Shown one piece after another: positions 55,891 to 64,000 of a DNA stretch of 64,000 nucleotides. This DNA comes from Planifilum fulgidum. Its GTDB lineage: Bacteria; Bacillota; Bacilli; Thermoactinomycetales; DSM-44946. Location: positions 86,588 to 150,587 of the forward strand of contig NZ_FOOK01000006.1 in assembly GCF_900113175.1 (NCBI RefSeq), in the 5' to 3' direction. Each line of letters opens with the position of its first letter. Within the stretch, counting starts at the first letter, position 1. The position numbers were made by a program, and so were the translations under genes. The notes under the pieces are model-generated. The model searched no databases. It was not told where the DNA came from and saw nothing but the letters and a program-made list of their open reading frames with translations.

Positions 55891-58062
55891 TTATTTCACC
55901 CGGAAATGGTAGGGAATCCGGATCGACTTGCCGTCTTTGGCCTGGATCACGATATAGCCCTGGACGTCCTGACCCGCCTGTTTCCCCTTCGTCAGCGGCG
56001 TGACGGTGAACTGGGCGGTCTTTCCGCGTTGGACCGGCAAGGTCTTCTTGCTCACCTGCACGTTCTTGCTGTCGGCCGAAATCCGGTACACCTGGTTGGA
56101 ACCGGTCGTGTTCTTCAGGGTCACCTGGAGGGCGACCTCCGCGTCTTTCTTTCCTTTCCCCTTGCCTTTTCCCTTCTCGGGCTTCAGGGGAACCTCCTTG
56201 AAGCTGAGGCTGGCGGGATCGGCCATGGCCACCGGCTTCAGCGCGGCTCCCACATCGATGATCCCGGCCCCCACTTCCAGGGGCAGCGGATCGCTGGCGG
56301 GATCCTTGGCGGTTCCCATCAGCGCCGCCTTGATCTCCCGCGGCGTCCAGTCGGGGTGCGCCTGCTTCAGCAGCGCCGCCGCGCCGGCCACGTGGGGGGT
56401 CGCCATGGACGTCCCGTTGTAGGAAGCGAGCTCCCCGCCCGGCACGCTGGAGTATACGTTGACACCCACCGCCGCCACGTCGGGCTTCAGGGTCATGTTC
56501 ACCGTCGGACCCCGGGAGGAGAACTGGGCGATGAGCCGGTCGTTGTCGGTCTCAAACTCCTCCACCTGCCGGGGTTCCAACACCGCCGAGGCGTTTTGCG
56601 CCTCCAGGATCGCCTGTCCGTCTTCCATCGACACCATCACCACGGGGATGGTGACGATCTCTTCCACCAGCATCGCCGTCGGATCGCCGGGGCTGTTGTT
56701 GATGAGGATCACCCCGACGGCCCCCTTTTGCTGAGCGGCCAAGGCCTTTTCGGTGAAGGTGCAATCCCCCCGGTGGATCACGGCAATCTTCCCGGTGAGA
56801 TCGCCGGCGATGCCGCTGCAGGCCTTACCGTCACCGTCCGGCACCACGGCCAGGGGGGCCTCCACCCGCGATGTGACCTGACCGCCCGGATCGGAAGTTC
56901 CCGCCGGCAGGGTCTTTTCCTCGCCGTCCAGGTTGACGGTGATCGGGAAGCCGAAGAAGTGTTTGTTGGAAACGGCCGCCACCGTAATGGCCTCATCCGC
57001 CGTTCCGGGAGACGCCACCGTCTGAGGTCCGGGACCTTCGTTGCCGGCGGCGATCACCATCGTCATTCCGGCGTCACTGGCCGCATTCACCACTTCCGCC
57101 AGCAGGTCGAAGCCGGGTTCCGCCGTGCCGCCCAGGCTCAAGTTGGCCACATCCATCCCGTCCCGGACGGCATCCTCCACGGCCTTGGCGATGTAGATGC
57201 TTTCCGCGGAACAGTCCTCACAGGGGAAGACGTTGTAGTTCCCGAGGTACGCCTTGGGAGCCACGCCGCTCAGGGGGCTCTTCGCCCGGCCCTGGGGATC
57301 GACATATCCCGACACACCGGCGATGGTCCCCGCCACGTGGGTTCCGTGGCCGTTCAGGTCCTCGGGGGTGGGATCATCGGGTGTTCCCTTCACATCCGGG
57401 GAATACACCCGCGCGACGATCACCTTGTTGCTGGTGAACCGCTCGTCCCCCTTCGGGTAACCTTCCGGAACCGGCAGCGAAGGATCCTTCAGGAAGGGAT
57501 GGTCGGGATCGATCCCGGTGTCGATCACCGCCACCTTGACTCCGGAACCGTTGTAACCCGCCTTCCACGCGGGGGCGTCGTTGATGATGCCGTGGCTGGC
57601 GTTCATCGCCGGCCGATAGGAGATGCTCTTCACCACTTTTTTGACGCCGGGCCCCTTGGCCAGCTTCTTGGCCGTCTCCTTGTCCGCCTTGACGGCCAGC
57701 CCGTTCATCGTCAGCTGGTACTCCAACACCACCTTGGCCTTCGGGGCGTTTTTCTTCATCCAACTCTTGAGATCCTGACGCTCCTCCTCCAAATGCTTCG
57801 CATAAGAACGGGTGGCCGCCGATTGGACGTTCAGCTTTTTCCCTTCCTCGGGCCGGGTGGCTTTCAGGCCCTCGATGCCCCCCTCATAGGAGGCCACAGG
57901 GGGAGATTCCAGCTGGACGTAGTAATAGTCCTCTCCGCCGCTGTCCCCCTTTTCCGGGGCGTCCGCCGGATTCACCCGGGCGAGCGCAGGCGACGCCATT
58001 CCCGAAAAAGCGATAAGTACCGACAAACACAGGACGACCAACAGCTGGAAATGTCGACGCAT
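55891..58062 (-). CDS. Secreted subtilisin-family serine protease with PA domain
   Basis: 723 residues. Signal peptide to about residue 29, an I9-like propeptide (about 45-150), then the S8 domain with catalytic D181 (VAVIDTGID), H239 (NGHGTHVAGT), oxyanion N341 (AAGNEGPG) and S552 (NGTSMATPHVAG). A protease-associated (PA) insert lies between about 395 and 500. The C-terminus holds a KGKGKGKK linker and a beta-sandwich domain. The layout is that of Vpr-type minor extracellular proteases. Two cysteines in FPCEDCSAE may form a disulfide. Transcribed alone. Confidence 0.94.
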   Translation of the reverse strand: MRRHFQLLVVLCLSVLIAFSGMASPALARVNPADAPEKGDSGGEDYYYVQLESPPVASYEGGIEGLKATRPEEGKKLNVQSAATRSYAKHLEEERQDLKSWMKKNAPKAKVVLEYQLTMNGLAVKADKETAKKLAKGPGVKKVVKSISYRPAMNASHGIINDAPAWKAGYNGSGVKVAVIDTGIDPDHPFLKDPSLPVPEGYPKGDERFTSNKVIVARVYSPDVKGTPDDPTPEDLNGHGTHVAGTIAGVSGYVDPQGRAKSPLSGVAPKAYLGNYNVFPCEDCSAESIYIAKAVEDAVRDGMDVANLSLGGTAEPGFDLLAEVVNAASDAGMTMVIAAGNEGPGPQTVASPGTADEAITVAAVSNKHFFGFPITVNLDGEEKTLPAGTSDPGGQVTSRVEAPLAVVPDGDGKACSGIAGDLTGKIAVIHRGDCTFTEKALAAQQKGAVGVILINNSPGDPTAMLVEEIVTIPVVMVSMEDGQAILEAQNASAVLEPRQVEEFETDNDRLIAQFSSRGPTVNMTLKPDVAAVGVNVYSSVPGGELASYNGTSMATPHVAGAAALLKQAHPDWTPREIKAALMGTAKDPASDPLPLEVGAGIIDVGAALKPVAMADPASLSFKEVPLKPEKGKGKGKGKKDAEVALQVTLKNTTGSNQVYRISADSKNVQVSKKTLPVQRGKTAQFTVTPLTKGKQAGQDVQGYIVIQAKDGKSIRIPYHFRVK

Positions 58063-58220
58063 CCATGCCCCTCCCCGAATATTGGAAACTCTTGTGCCTT
58101 ACGAAATCCTTCATACGACATAAAGATGAAAAATTCCTCCTTGAAAAAATAAAACGAATCATCCCCCGGCGGCATCGCGGGGTTTTACGCCCTTTGCCTT
58201 TCGCGCCCTTTTATGGTACA

Positions 58221-58248
58221 TTGGTTATACCATACAGGGGTATAGTAT
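58221..58248 (+). promoter_or_regulatory. CsoR-type operator and promoter of the copper operon
   Basis: The dyad TATACC (58226-58231) and GGTATA (58239-58244) around a GG-rich centre fits CsoR boxes. It overlaps a probable -35 TTGGTT (58221-58226) and a -10 TAGTAT (58243-58248), so bound CsoR would block transcription until Cu(I) arrives. Confidence 0.7.
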
Positions 58249-58325
58249 TTTTCGCATAACAATTTCGGATAACAATGGGATCCTTTAGGGATTCTGAAAA
58301 TAAACCGTTCCTGGAGAGGTGAAGG

Positions 58326-58589
58326 ATGCAGGTCGACAAAGGCGATTTGCTGAGGCGGCTCAGGAAGATCGAAGGTCAGGTGCGGGGCGTGCAGAGGATG
58401 ATCGAGGAAGACCGGTACTGCATGGACATTCTCGTTCAGCTGGCCGCGATCAAGTCGGCGACCCACAACATCGGCCTGGCGATCCTGGAGGGTCACACCA
58501 AGCGCTGTGTCAGCAATGCGATCCGCTCAGGGGACGGCGAACAGGCGATCAACGAGATGATGGAGGTCTTGCGTTCCTTCGTCAAATAG
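58326..58589 (+). CDS. csoR: Copper-sensing repressor CsoR
   Basis: 87 residues, all helical. The Cu(I) ligands C32, H57 and C61 are in place (RYCMDILVQ, EGHTKRCV), with the same spacing as in known CsoR proteins. LLRRLRKIEGQVRGVQRMIEEDRYC is the family signature. It represses the operon with copA and copZ. GGAGAGGTG precedes the ATG, and copA starts 12 bases after the stop. Confidence 0.96.
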   Translation: MQVDKGDLLRRLRKIEGQVRGVQRMIEEDRYCMDILVQLAAIKSATHNIGLAILEGHTKRCVSNAIRSGDGEQAINEMMEVLRSFVK

Positions 58590-58601
58590 GGGGGACATGA
58601 G

Positions 58602-60980
58602 GTGGCCGACAAGCGATTGACGATGGAGATCAAGGGGATGACCTGCGCCGCCTGCGCGAGCCGGATTGAAAAGGGGCTCCGACGGATGGCGGGCGTGGTG
58701 GATGCCCAGGTCAATCTGGCGCGGGAGAGGGCGTCGGTGGTCTACGACGACGATCGGTTGTCGCCGGTCGAGGTGGCCGACAAGATCCGCGACCTGGGAT
58801 ACGACGTGGTGACGGAAAAGGCGGAACTGGACATCCGCGGCATGACCTGCGCCGCCTGCGCCCGCCGCATCGAAAAGGGCCTGGCCCGGCTGGAGGGGGT
58901 GATCCGCGCCGACGTCAACCTGGCGACGGAGCGGGGTACGGTGGAATACTACCCGGCGGCCTTGGACGTGGCGGAAATCGTGAAAAAGGTGAAGGATCTC
59001 GGCTATGACGCCTCCCCCCGGAAAGACCGGGCAAACCTTCGGGAGGCGGAAATCCGCGTCCAGAAGCGGCGCTTTCTCATCGCCGCCTTCCTGTCGGCGC
59101 CCCTTCTCTGGAGCATGCTTCACATGGGGGGCCCCCTCTCCGTCCTGGTCCCCGATCTCCTGATGAACGGCTACGTCCAGTGGCTGCTGGCGACGCCGGT
59201 CCAGTTTTACGCGGGGTGGCCCTTCTACCGCGGCGCCTACAAGAACCTGAAAAACGGATCGGCCAATATGGACGTCCTGGTGGCCCTGGGCACCTCCGCC
59301 GCCTACTTTTACAGCCTGTACCTCCTCCTGACCGGCGGAGACGCCTTTTACTTCGAAACCTCGGCGATCATCATCACCCTGATCCTGCTGGGCAAGCTCC
59401 TGGAAGCCGTCGCCAAGGGGAGGACGTCCGAGGCGATTCAAAAGCTGATGGGGCTGCGCGCCAAGACGGCCGTGGTGATCCGGGACGGGCGCGAAAGGGA
59501 GATCCCGGTGGAGGAGGTGGAGAAGGGCGACCTGATCCGCGTCCGCCCCGGGGAAAAGATCCCCGTCGACGGAGTGGTGGTGGAAGGCCGCTCCGCCGTC
59601 GATGAATCGATGCTGACGGGGGAAAGCATCCCCGTGGACAAACAGCCCGGGGACGAGGTGATCGGAGCGACGATCAACAAACACGGCACCCTCACCTTCC
59701 GGGCGACCAAGGTGGGCAAGGAGACGGCCCTGGCCCAGATCATCCGCGTCGTGGAGGAAGCGCAGGGAGCCAAGGCGCCGATCCAGCGGTTGGCCGACCG
59801 CATCTCCGGAGTGTTTGTTCCGGTGGTGGTGCTGATCGCGATCGGAACCTTCCTCCTGTGGTATCTTGCCCTGGACCCGGGCAACATCGAACGGGCGATC
59901 CTCAACCTGACCGCCGTCCTGGTCATCGCCTGCCCCTGTGCCCTGGGGCTTGCCACCCCCACTTCGATCATGGTGGGAACCGGCAAGGGGGCCGAGGTCG
60001 GAATCCTGTTCAAGGGCGGTCAGCATGTGGAAAACGCGCACCGGATCGACACCGTCGTCCTGGATAAGACGGGGACGATCACCAAAGGGGAACCGGAAAT
60101 GACCGACGTCCGCCCCCTTGGAAATCGAACGGAAGAGGAGCTCCTGCGCCTGGCCGCATCGGCGGAAAAACCGTCGGAACACCCCCTGGCCCAGGCGATC
60201 GTTCGCGGCGCCCGGGAGCGGGGCATCGAACCGACGGCCGCCGAAAATTTTCAGGCGGTGCCCGGCAAGGGGATTGAAGCCGTCGTCGACGGCCGGAGAG
60301 TGCTCATCGGAACCCGGAAGTGGTTGGAGGAAAACGGCGTGGACACCGCCGCCGCCGAAACGGCGATGGAAACCCTCGAGGAGCAGGGCAAGACGGTGAT
60401 GCTGGTCGCCGCGGACGGCAAGCCGGCCGGGTGGATCGCCGTCGCCGACACCGTCAAACCCACTTCGGCGGACGCGATCCGGGAACTGAAACGAATGGGC
60501 CTTCAGGTCTGGATGCTGACCGGGGACAACGAACGGACGGCCCGGGCCATCGCCCGCCAAGCGGGCATCGAGCACATCCGGGCGGAGGTGATGCCCGGGG
60601 ACAAGGCGGAGGAAGTGAAGCGCCTCCAGGCGGAAGGACGGAAGGTGGCCATGGTGGGGGACGGCATCAACGATGCCCCCGCCTTGGCCGTCGCCGACAT
60701 CGGGATGGCCATCGGCACCGGCACGGACGTGGCCATCGAAACCGCCGATGTCACCCTGATGCGCGGAGACCTGCGGGCCATCCCCGCGGCGATCCGCCTG
60801 AGCCGCCTGACGATGCGCAACATCAAGCAAAACCTCTTCTGGGCCTTCTTCTACAACGCCGTCGGCATCCCCGTCGCCGCGGCCGGTTATCTGGCGCCCT
60901 GGCTGGCCGCCGCCGCCATGGCCTTCAGCTCCGTGTCGGTGGTCAGCAATTCCCTGCGACTGAAGCGCGTCAAAATCTGA
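58602..60980 (+). CDS. copA: Copper-exporting P1B-type ATPase CopA
   Basis: 792 residues. Two N-terminal metal-binding domains, each with the standard GMTCAACA motif (about residues 12 and 80; both cysteines are encoded by TGC). Membrane segments follow with transport motif [13 protein letters not shown], phosphorylation site [15 protein letters not shown] motif [21 protein letters not shown], and the Cu(I) residues in NLFWAFFYN and [20 protein letters not shown] start with GGGGG seven bases ahead. Exports Cu+ and is induced through CsoR. Confidence 0.97.
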   Translation: MADKRLTMEIKGMTCAACASRIEKGLRRMAGVVDAQVNLARERASVVYDDDRLSPVEVADKIRDLGYDVVTEKAELDIRGMTCAACARRIEKGLARLEGVIRADVNLATERGTVEYYPAALDVAEIVKKVKDLGYDASPRKDRANLREAEIRVQKRRFLIAAFLSAPLLWSMLHMGGPLSVLVPDLLMNGYVQWLLATPVQFYAGWPFYRGAYKNLKNGSANMDVLVALGTSAAYFYSLYLLLTGGDAFYFETSAIIITLILLGKLLEAVAKGRTSEAIQKLMGLRAKTAVVIRDGREREIPVEEVEKGDLIRVRPGEKIPVDGVVVEGRSAVDESMLTGESIPVDKQPGDEVIGATINKHGTLTFRATKVGKETALAQIIRVVEEAQGAKAPIQRLADRISGVFVPVVVLIAIGTFLLWYLALDPGNIERAILNLTAVLVIACPCALGLATPTSIMVGTGKGAEVGILFKGGQHVENAHRIDTVVLDKTGTITKGEPEMTDVRPLGNRTEEELLRLAASAEKPSEHPLAQAIVRGARERGIEPTAAENFQAVPGKGIEAVVDGRRVLIGTRKWLEENGVDTAAAETAMETLEEQGKTVMLVAADGKPAGWIAVADTVKPTSADAIRELKRMGLQVWMLTGDNERTARAIARQAGIEHIRAEVMPGDKAEEVKRLQAEGRKVAMVGDGINDAPALAVADIGMAIGTGTDVAIETADVTLMRGDLRAIPAAIRLSRLTMRNIKQNLFWAFFYNAVGIPVAAAGYLAPWLAAAAMAFSSVSVVSNSLRLKRVKI

Positions 60981-61004
60981 AAGGACAACGGGAGGATGAT
61001 CGAG

Positions 61005-61211
61005 ATGGCAACGGTAACCCTCAAAGTGGAAGGCATGAGCTGCAACCATTGCAAAGAGGCGGTGGAAGGATCCCTGAAAAAACTGCCCGGCGTGAAAAGC
61101 GCCGTGGTGGATCTGGACGCGAAGACGGCCACCGTCACCTATGAGGAAGGCGCCGTAAGCGTGGATCAAATGAAGAAAGCCGTGGAGGACCAGGGATACG
61201 ACGTGGTTTGA
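61005..61211 (+). CDS. copZ: Copper chaperone CopZ
   Basis: 68 residues, one heavy-metal-associated domain with the Cu(I) motif GMSCNHC near the start and the ending VEDQGYDVV. Carries Cu(I) to CopA. The ATG at 61005 fits GGGAGG nine bases upstream; the ATG at 60996 touches the ribosome site. Last gene of csoR-copA-copZ. No terminator follows directly; the nearest strong one is at 61481-61514. Confidence 0.95.
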   Translation: MATVTLKVEGMSCNHCKEAVEGSLKKLPGVKSAVVDLDAKTATVTYEEGAVSVDQMKKAVEDQGYDVV

Positions 61212-61480
61212 AGGCGGGACGCGGCGCACGGGACCCCGGCTTTCCATCTCCTGAAAACCGAAGTCCGGCCGATCCACCGGATGCTGCAGGCCGTCGGGAT
61301 GGAGTCGATTCCCTGGCTGACCGGTCCCTTCCGGACCAAGGGGGCCATCCTGTTGATCCAGCTCCGGCTGGGCTTTCCCTTCAATCTCGCCCTGTGCACC
61401 GTCCTGCAGACGATTCCCATGGCTCTCCCAACCGCCCGCGGCCGCCAAGGGCCGCAGGAGCTTTCCGCATATCGACGAAC
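61212..61480. other. Trailer region after copZ
   Basis: About 270 bases between the copZ stop and a strong terminator. An open frame around 61281-61649 reads partly hydrophobic sequence, but lacks a ribosome binding site and runs through the terminator, so I do not call it a gene. It may be a long 3' untranslated region. Confidence 0.35.
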
Positions 61481-61514
61481 GACCAGGGGGAAAGGCTCCC
61501 TGGTCATCTTTTTT
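61481..61514 (+). terminator. Strong terminator 270 bases after copZ
   Basis: GACCAGGG (61481-61488) pairs with CCCTGGTC (61498-61505), followed by ATCTTTTTT. It is the first good terminator after copZ. Confidence 0.8.
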
Positions 61515-62456
61515 GCTCAGGCAAATCCTCCGCCGAGATCCGCCGCGGAAGCAGTCCGTCGCCTCCGACACGGGGTTGACCCCGCCCACGCAGGAGGCCG
61601 CGCCTTCAACGGGTTCGGCCCTTCCGCCGAATTCCCGAAGCCCGGTTGAAACCCATGGGTTCCGCCGGACGCGCCAAGGTAGCCCGTGCCCTTTGCAACC
61701 GGAGGAAATAGAAATCTCACACCACGCCCCATCCACGGGTGCGGCCATCCCCCTTGCACCCTCGGTTGAACAGGATGAACGCGCAGACGGCCTCTTCGCG
61801 GCCGCCAAGGGACAAAGTGGAAACCGCGGCAAAGGATTCGGGAAGAACGTGGCGGCGTTCGGCGGGAGCGGACAAAATCCACCCTCCGCCGGCATTCCGC
61901 CGCATCCCCCTCCCCTTCCCCAGCCATTCGTACCGCGTCGATTTCCCCCTTTGGCCGCAGCGACCCCTCCAGCACCTTTCCCCTGGCTGCGGAAAACCGC
62001 TGCACCGCCATGGCCCCTGTCCCCGCTCATTTCCGCCTCTCCACGTGCAAGCGGGCCTGTCTGTCAATTTCCGGCTCAACTCCTGCCGTCTCTCCACTTT
62101 TCCCCCTGCATGCCCGGCCGATCCATCGCCGGTTTGCAAGCAGTCCATCCGCCCCTTCCAAGCCTCGCTTTTTCCCCGCCTGGGAGAGGGCTTTCCGGCC
62201 GCGAAACGGCTGAATCTGACGGTGAACGGCAAAGAGGGCCGGCGCGCTTCCCCCGAACCCGGCCTATCGCTGCAGAAAGACGCCTTTCTGTTCGCCGCCG
62301 CTTTTCACGTTTGACCCGTTCACCGCCGGATCGATCGCCGATGATCCGTGCGGGCCGCACCCGGAGGACCCTATTCCGTCGCTTTCATGCCCCGATGCCG
62401 CCTCTCCGGCAGCCCCCCAGAAAGGCCGCGTTTCGCCCCGCTCGTCTTTTCAATCG
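61515..62456. other. GC-rich spacer, no gene seen
   Basis: About 940 bases. Frames are open on both strands, but all are rich in Pro, Arg, Gly and Ser without motif or ribosome site. No tRNA or riboswitch recognised. Confidence 0.5.
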
Positions 62457-62511
62457 TTGACAACCCCCGGCCCGGCCTTTATCATTTAATTAGTTAGACT
62501 AACTAATTAAA
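62457..62511 (+). promoter_or_regulatory. Promoter and 27-bp palindromic operator of the MarR gene
   Basis: -35 TTGACA (62457-62462) and -10 TATCAT (62480-62485) are 17 bases apart. Starting at the last base of the -10 box, TTTAATTAGTTAG (62485-62497) and CTAACTAATTAAA (62499-62511) form a perfect 13-bp-arm palindrome around one A, covering the transcription start. MarR proteins typically bind such sites. Confidence 0.88.
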
Positions 62512-62522
62512 GGGGGATTCTC

Positions 62523-62990
62523 TTGACCCGTCAAGACAGCATCGGCGCTTTGATCCACCGGATCGCCCGCTCCTCCATCAAGGCTCTCCAGGCTGAACTG
62601 GAGCCCCTGGGTCTGACGGCGGCCCAGTTTTTCATCCTCCAGTGTCTCTCCCGGGAAACGGGACAAACCCAGAAGGCGCTGGCGGAGCATCTGGAAATCA
62701 CGTCGCCCTCGCTGACCGCCATGCTCAAACCCCTGGAGGAAAAAGGGCTGATCCGGCGGGAAACCGATTCGCGGGATGCCCGGGCCAAGCTGATCTATCT
62801 GACCGATGAGGGAAAGAAGTTTCTCCGTCACAGAATCCTCCCGACCGTCCGCCGGTTGGAGGAGCGGCTGCTGTCCGGCTTTTCCGACCGGGAGAGACAA
62901 ATGCTCGCCGGAGAACTGGAGCGGATGGCCGAAAACGTGAAGGAATACGAAAAGGAGTGCCGGGCCGCCCGCTCCGGCCCGAAGATATAG
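62523..62990 (+). CDS. MarR-family transcriptional regulator
   Basis: 155 residues. Winged helix with LGLTAAQFFILQCLSRETGQTQKALAEHLEITSPSLTAMLKPLEEKGLIRRETDSRDARAKLIYLTDEGKK, the full MarR core including the wing (DSRDARAK). It has TTG start, with AGGGGGA five bases upstream. The palindrome at its own promoter indicates autorepression, relieved by an unknown small phenolic or lipophilic ligand. It is followed by a methyltransferase gene in the same transcript. Confidence 0.93.
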   Translation: MTRQDSIGALIHRIARSSIKALQAELEPLGLTAAQFFILQCLSRETGQTQKALAEHLEITSPSLTAMLKPLEEKGLIRRETDSRDARAKLIYLTDEGKKFLRHRILPTVRRLEERLLSGFSDRERQMLAGELERMAENVKEYEKECRAARSGPKI

Positions 62991-63018
62991 GAAAGCCGTG
63001 AATGGGGAGGGAGCTTTT

Positions 63019-63633
63019 TTGGGGTTGATCGGCCGATTTTTCCGGCAGTTTCAGAGACCGGAAGACAGCTTTTTGGGCCATGCCGCCGGTCGGCTGATGG
63101 CGGCCACCACCGGCGGCCGCAACGAGTGGACCTTGTCCCTGCTCAAAATCCGGCCCTGCGACCGGATTCTGGAAATCGGCTACGGCCCCGGGGTGGGAAT
63201 CCTTCTGGCAAGCCGGATGGTCCCGGAAGGAACCGTGGTGGGCATCGATCCCTCCGAAGCGATGCGGAAACAGGCGGAACGGCGCAACCGCCGGGCCGTC
63301 CGGGAGGGGAAGGTTCGCCTTTTCACCGGAAACATTGAAGACTGGCCCGGATTCGACCATTCCTTCACCCGGATCTTCTCCGTCAACTCCGCCCCCTTTT
63401 GGACCGACCGCATCCGCGTGTTTCAAAAACTGCACGGTTGGCTGGAACCGGGGGGATTGATAGCCCTCACTTTTCAGCCGGTCGGAAAGGATGCCCCCGA
63501 TCCGGAAGCGACTTGCGAGCAGCTGACCGATGAAATGAAACAGGCCGGTTTTGTTCGGATCCGGCGGGAAACCAAACCGTTCCGGAGCGCGCCGGCGGTC
63601 TGCCTCGTCGCCGAAAGGGAGCAATCGCGATGA
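63019..63633 (+). CDS. Class I SAM-dependent methyltransferase
   Basis: 204 residues. SAM loop ILEIGYGPGVGILLASRMV, then VVGIDPSEAMRKQAERRN, IFSVNSAPFWTDRIRVFQKLHGWLEPGGLIALTFQPV. This belongs to the UbiE-like group often placed beside MarR regulators in Bacillales; substrate unknown. I prefer TTG 63019 (GGGGAGGG 8 bases upstream); a GTG at 62998 gives seven extra residues. Likely under control of the MarR protein. Confidence 0.85.
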   Translation: MGLIGRFFRQFQRPEDSFLGHAAGRLMAATTGGRNEWTLSLLKIRPCDRILEIGYGPGVGILLASRMVPEGTVVGIDPSEAMRKQAERRNRRAVREGKVRLFTGNIEDWPGFDHSFTRIFSVNSAPFWTDRIRVFQKLHGWLEPGGLIALTFQPVGKDAPDPEATCEQLTDEMKQAGFVRIRRETKPFRSAPAVCLVAEREQSR

Positions 63634-63644
63634 CTTCAAGAGAA

Positions 63645-63699
63645 AAGCCCCCGGCGGGGGCTTGAGGCTGTTGACAAAGAAGGGTCAACAGCCTTTTTT
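63645..63699 (+). terminator. Double hairpin at the junction with the insertion sequence
   Basis: The first hairpin is AAGCCCCC...GGGGGCTT (about 63648-63663). The second is AGGCTGTTGAC (63665-63675) with GTCAACAGCCT (63684-63694), followed by TTTTTT. The second may belong to the left end of the insertion sequence and shield it from outside transcription. Confidence 0.65.
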
Positions 63700-64000
63700 G
63701 TTGAATTCGGAATAAAACAATTCCGAAGGAAGGTTTTTATATGTTCAGGACGAACCCATCCAGGGAATTTCAACCCGAAACAGTCAACATAGAAGACCTT
63801 GTTCCCCAAGATCACTTGCTTAGAAAAATCAATGAAACCATCGACTTTTCGTTTATCGCGGAAAAATGCCGCCCCTTGTATTGTCAAGATAATGGGCGTC
63901 CTTGCATCGATCCGGTCATGCTGTTCAAAATGCTTTTGATCGGTTATTTGTACGGAATTCGTTCGGAAAGACGCCTCATTGAGGAAATCCGGGTCAACAT
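63663..64000 (+). mobile_element. Left end of an IS1182-like insertion sequence
   Basis: A transposase N-terminus and the preceding untranslated region are present, and the element runs off the window. The boundary is placed at the TTGAGGCTGTTGAC sequence that begins the hairpin, because such sequences occur at ends of this IS group. This is inference; the right end is not visible. Confidence 0.5.
63741..64000 (+). CDS. IS1182-family transposase (3' partial)
   Basis: The frame is open from ATG 63741 to the window edge (86 codons). It reads REFQPETVNIEDLVPQDHLL, then RKINETIDFSFIAEKCRPLY and GRPCIDPVMLFKMLLIGYLYGIRSERRLIEEIRV, the InsH/DUF772 N-terminal domain of DDE transposases in the IS1182/IS5 group. 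GAAGGAAGG lies 7 bases upstream. Codon use is AT-richer than in its neighbours, as expected for a mobile gene. Confidence 0.92.
   Translation, partial: MFRTNPSREFQPETVNIEDLVPQDHLLRKINETIDFSFIAEKCRPLYCQDNGRPCIDPVMLFKMLLIGYLYGIRSERRLIEEIRVN

Noticed and set aside
61281..61649. Partly hydrophobic ORF after copZ.
   Set aside because: No ribosome binding site, it runs through a strong terminator, and no family is recognised.
58527..62030. A minus-strand open frame of over 1100 codons across copA.
   Set aside because: It is the mirror of the copA codon pattern. copA itself carries every P-type ATPase motif.

Overview
The window is chromosomal DNA from a GC-rich, endospore-forming Gram-positive bacterium of the Bacillales type. 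The evidence is an alpha/beta small acid-soluble spore protein, two S-box (SAM-I) riboswitches with Firmicutes-style terminators, strong AGGAGG ribosome binding sites, promoters of the TTGACA-17-TATAAT kind, and typical Bacillales gene sets (metNIQ, yknWXYZ, csoR-copA-copZ, BcrAB with a two-component system, PepV, KtrB). A thermoactinomycete-like or other thermophilic Bacillales host is my guess; nothing in the window proves it.

Layout. 1-1.7 kb: tail of an ABC exporter operon. 1.7-4.5 kb: S-box-controlled methionine importer metNIQ. 4.7-6.3 kb: amino acid permease. 6.8-9.4 kb: an AT-richer island with a TetR regulator, two matching palindromic operators and an FtsX-type ABC transporter. 9.5-10.6 kb: a broken Erm-type rRNA methylase behind a structured leader. 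11-12.1 kb: a ZIP metal transporter fused to a His-rich linker and an outer domain. 12.4-19.4 kb: amidohydrolase, RlmCD-type methylase, S-box-controlled homoserine dehydrogenase, SASP, superoxide dismutase and a HAD phosphatase. 19.5-24.2 kb: a compact catabolic operon (DeoR, four-carbon acid sugar kinase, PdxA2-like dehydrogenase, GntP permease) that should turn a threonate-like acid into DHAP. 24.6-30.6 kb: two secreted or anchored hydrolases and yknWXYZ. 31.5-36.1 kb: an L,D-transpeptidase with an ATT start, then BcrAB with its two-component system. 36.4-49.97 kb: mixed housekeeping and stress genes. 50-58 kb: PQQ-type sugar dehydrogenase, TPR protein, KtrB, MnmA and a subtilase. 58.3-61.2 kb: copper efflux. 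62.5-64 kb: MarR plus methyltransferase, then the start of an insertion sequence.

The most striking observation is two probable selenoprotein genes on the minus strand, 11.5 kb apart. In a FrnE/DsbA-type oxidoreductase (37407-38054) and in a CadA-type metal ATPase (47477-49582), an in-frame TGA replaces exactly the first cysteine of the CxxC motif (UPFC and UADC). Each has a good ribosome binding site upstream, and each TGA is followed at the right distance by a hairpin whose 3-nt loop begins with G, as bacterial SECIS elements require. Conventional gene calling would start both genes downstream of the TGA and lose the redox or metal-binding motif.

Other unusual points are an ATT-initiated secreted L,D-transpeptidase, a small membrane protein split by a TAG codon (36369-36842), and several GC-rich spacers of 0.3-1.3 kb in which I can find no gene.
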